DNA of 64,000 bases from Dicaeum eximium (lineage: Eukaryota > Chordata > Aves > Passeriformes > Dicaeidae), in NCBI GenBank assembly GCA_013396995.1, contig VWZP01002903.1:252936-316935 (forward strand), written 5' to 3'. Every line of letters starts with the position of its first letter. Within the stretch, counting starts at the first letter, position 1. Both the position numbers and the translations under genes were made by a program. The notes below the pieces were generated by a model. The model made no database searches and had not been told where the DNA came from. It saw only the letters and a list, made by a program, of their open reading frames with translations. Below are positions 61,531-64,000 of this stretch, one piece after another.

Positions 61531-64000
61531 AACCCAGCTGTAGATGGCAGCAAATCAATATTCACCCCTCTGTACACAGACACTGAGAACATCAATTATC
61601 CTCAGACAGACTGTGTGTTTTCAGTAGATTTTGTTATTATTTCCACTTTGTCACACAGACTAGACCAAAGTTGACTGTGCAAAATCACTGAGAACCAACA
61701 TTACCCACAGTTCTGAAGATCTTGCTCTCATTTCAATAACTAATTCAAGCAGCAGAATTATTTTATTTTTTTACCCTCAATTTAATTATCCTTTGCTGTA
61801 GAGACTGGATATTTCAATAGAATACTCCAGAAACACTGGAGAGAAAGAATTTAAGGATTTTGCACTTTGAAAAACTGAGCTCTTCCATAATAACTGTCTT
61901 AATTTCCTTTAGTTCCTTATGACTTGCAATTATAATGATGTATTTTTTTTCAGAAGCTTGTGGATCTTAAAGATATGCATCACCTTGACACACAACATGA
62001 GGAATAAAACCATTACTTGTGTAACAGAAGATTTTACAGGCATTTTTCTTTCTTTCTGGGGCACTGCAGAGCTGTGATGGAGCAGGATGGGGATGACAGG
62101 GATGGTTTGGGTGACACTGATGGAAAACAGCTTTGATGTGGGCAGGTAAATGTCATTTATTGGAGATTAAGGGGCCAAGGGCTCGGGTCAGCAGGCTGCC
62201 TCCTCCACCCAGTCAGTGTTCAGGTATTATTTTGTTTTTTAGCACTTTCCCATATTCTATTTTCCATCTTTGTTTGAGAATTTCTGTTTCTGTGCTTAGA
62301 GGTTCTCCCACATCCCTCTATAATTCTGCCCACTGAACCTTTAATCTGCTTTACAGGATTCAGATGGGAATTTGGGCATTTAAAGGTAATCTTGACTTTC
62401 TCAATCTCACCAGTTGAGTTCATTTACAACCCAGAAACTGCAAAGGGCAAAACCAGTGCGGAATCACCCATCCAATTTATCATTTGACCCATCAGGGTAG
62501 AAACCAGGGCCCACAGCAACAGGGCAAGCTCCTGTCTCTAAATCTGGCCTTAATGCAGGTACCTCACATCTGCCTGATTTTGTACAGCTCACAATCTCTC
62601 ATGACAAAATTAGTTGTTATTTGATTTCCCAAGAGCAGCTGACCCAGTTTAGTGACCCCTGGCTCAGGTGAGCCTGGTAAGGACCCTACAGCTCAGTATT
62701 ACCTGGCTTACATGGCCAAATCCTTGAGAAAAGCAATGGAGAGTTACAGGTTACACAGGTTTTAAAGTGGAAGTATTAGATAAGCTTTTCAATGTTTAAA
62801 ACAGAAATAGGTAAGCAAAAAGTGGTTACTGAACTAAAAATCTGGGTAAATAACAAAAGCAAGGTAATCAATGTTAGGAACTATCTACACTGCATGCCAA
62901 AAATTATTAACCTGTGCACCTGGAATTGTTTAGAGACTAAAAAAACCCCCAACTCTCAAAGATGGCCATTCAAACATTCTGTTATTCACACCAGAACTGG
63001 CATATGAAGACAGGATTAGGTAAAACAGGAATTTCACAGAGGTTGAAATACCACAGTTGGTCACAACAGTTCAGGATTTGTCACTGTAAGAAAATAATCG
63101 TCTGATGCAGGCTGGCAATTCACATGATATATTTTGAGATGTCTTCCAAGTAACAGTCATGTAAAATTGATGTTTCAAGTAATCTCCTGACCAGTCTCAG
63201 CCTTCCACAGTAGCTATTCAGGGGGAAACAAATTGAGACTGAAAATACTCCAAAACATCTATGAGCAGCAGGTCTGACATGACCTCCTAAAAGGTGTGAG
63301 GAGGTAAAGAGTATTTTTGCAATAACAGGTTAAGCACCCTTTCTGAAAGTTTCTGCACAAGCACTGCTGAATTTTCTGTTCACGTAAAGTTCCCAAACAT
63401 GAGATACTTCTTCCCAGAGTCATCTCCCAGTATGCCAAGACAGAAATAGTATTTTAACATTTTTAAATACCAAAAGCCCTAGGGACATTCCTCCAAACAT
63501 GAAAACATTGTATTGCTTTTGCAGCAATTTGATAATTTGCAAGGAAGGCAGAAATGACCCAAATAGATCTGTCACAATTTTTAAAGTAAAAAGAAACAGA
63601 AGTATCCTCAACTTCATTAGCAATTTTTTGAATCCTTTTCTGCTGCACAGGAGATAACTTTCAAGCCAATATTATGGAAAGTCTAGAGGCAGCACTGAAT
63701 AGGAAAGTCAAGGCAATCCACACTTGTCTCCTGATTTATGGTGGGACTGGCAAGGGCAGAGGAAAAGAGATGCTGGCACAGCCTAAACAGGGCTGCACTG
63801 ACAGGGATGCAGGCAGGGTGAAACACAAAATGGAAAGTACAATTCTGAAACAGATTGTTACGTTTAACAATTCCATCTTTGTGCCTTTGTTTCTTCTTTT
63901 AATGCCAAGAAAGTTGTTACTTCATCGTGGAAATTTAAATTGAGCTGTACACTAGGTTATTTATCTATCTGAAGAACATTCTGCATCCAGGCTGGTTTTC
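61531..64000. other. Intronic sequence without a recognised feature
   Basis: No exon, interspersed repeat or RNA gene was recognised to the right edge. Confidence 0.5.

Larger units (their letters stand above)
10098..64000 (-). other. CUX1: CUX1 intron 2 (partial, at least 54 kb)
   Basis: This is DNA upstream of the recognised exon on the CUX1 strand. The preceding exon in CUX1 (RELDATATVLANRQ-type) was not found by eye, so the upstream intron appears to span the rest of the window. CUX1 has very long 5' introns in vertebrates, which fits. An alternative first exon or non-coding exon inside this interval cannot be excluded without transcript data. Confidence 0.75.

Noticed and set aside
61198..61595. 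Phe/Ser/Leu-rich minus-strand frames resembling membrane segments
   Set aside because: They are the complement of a polypurine tract; hydrophobicity is compositional.
10098..64000. Upstream CUX1 exon (RELDATATVLANRQ-type)
   Set aside because: Searched by eye for its reverse-complement codon pattern and not found; assumed outside the window.
1..64000. CRISPR arrays, bacterial operons, tRNA or rRNA genes
   Set aside because: No regularly spaced repeats with unique spacers, no tRNA B-box/anticodon arrangement and no prokaryotic gene density; the sequence is vertebrate intron.

Overview
This is a 64 kb stretch of vertebrate nuclear DNA, almost certainly from a bird and probably a songbird. It is CpG-poor and low in coding potential. 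It carries at least eight fragments of CR1, the dominant avian LINE, most with the standard CR1 3' end next to a short ATTCTGTG-like tail. It also has one long terminal repeat of an avian endogenous-retrovirus type that I associate with passerines, and a second candidate. I see no bacterial gene organisation, CRISPR array, tRNA or rRNA.

The one confident coding feature is a 48-nt exon on the minus strand at 10050-10097. It encodes DLRKQVAPLLKSFQGE between a good splice acceptor and a good donor. This matches the N-terminal segment of CUX1 (cut-like homeobox 1, which also yields the Golgi protein CASP by alternative splicing) and differs from its paralogue CUX2. The window is therefore read as intronic DNA of CUX1, transcribed right to left: 10098-64000 is the upstream intron (canonical intron 2) and 1-10049 the downstream intron (intron 3). 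I looked for the neighbouring coding exons (upstream, RELDATATVLANRQ-type; downstream, IDALSKRSKEAE-type) and did not find them, so both probably lie outside the window.

Layout: 1-10 kb holds intron 3 with a candidate solo LTR (2.5-2.9 kb), a 23-bp tandem repeat and two minus-strand CR1 pieces, one ending about 120 bp from the exon. From 10 to 24.9 kb the intron is mostly unique sequence with one plus-strand CR1 end and a 20-bp palindrome. From 24.9 to 27.5 kb is a repeat-poor block that retains CpGs and may be regulatory. From 28.5 to 29.15 kb is a GA/GAAA microsatellite broken by a 430-base assembly gap. At 32.24-32.74 kb is a long imperfect inverted repeat with arms of about 175 bp, the most unusual structure here. 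At 35.5-35.7 kb is a piece of CR1 reverse-transcriptase ORF, followed at 36.2-36.6 kb by a minus-strand ERV LTR. From 41.8 to 43.2 kb there are three CR1 pieces. From 46.7 to 47.3 kb is a 203-codon open frame of unknown meaning. From 52.6 to 53.6 kb is a GC-richer, ORF-dense block with a possible unrecognised exon on the CUX1 strand. From 54.9 to 57.9 kb there are an ancient LINE/SINE tail, a small minisatellite and a CR1 end. From 60.9 to 61.5 kb there are a nuclear-receptor-like triple half-site and a long polypurine tract.

All family assignments rest on recognition by eye; no database search was run.
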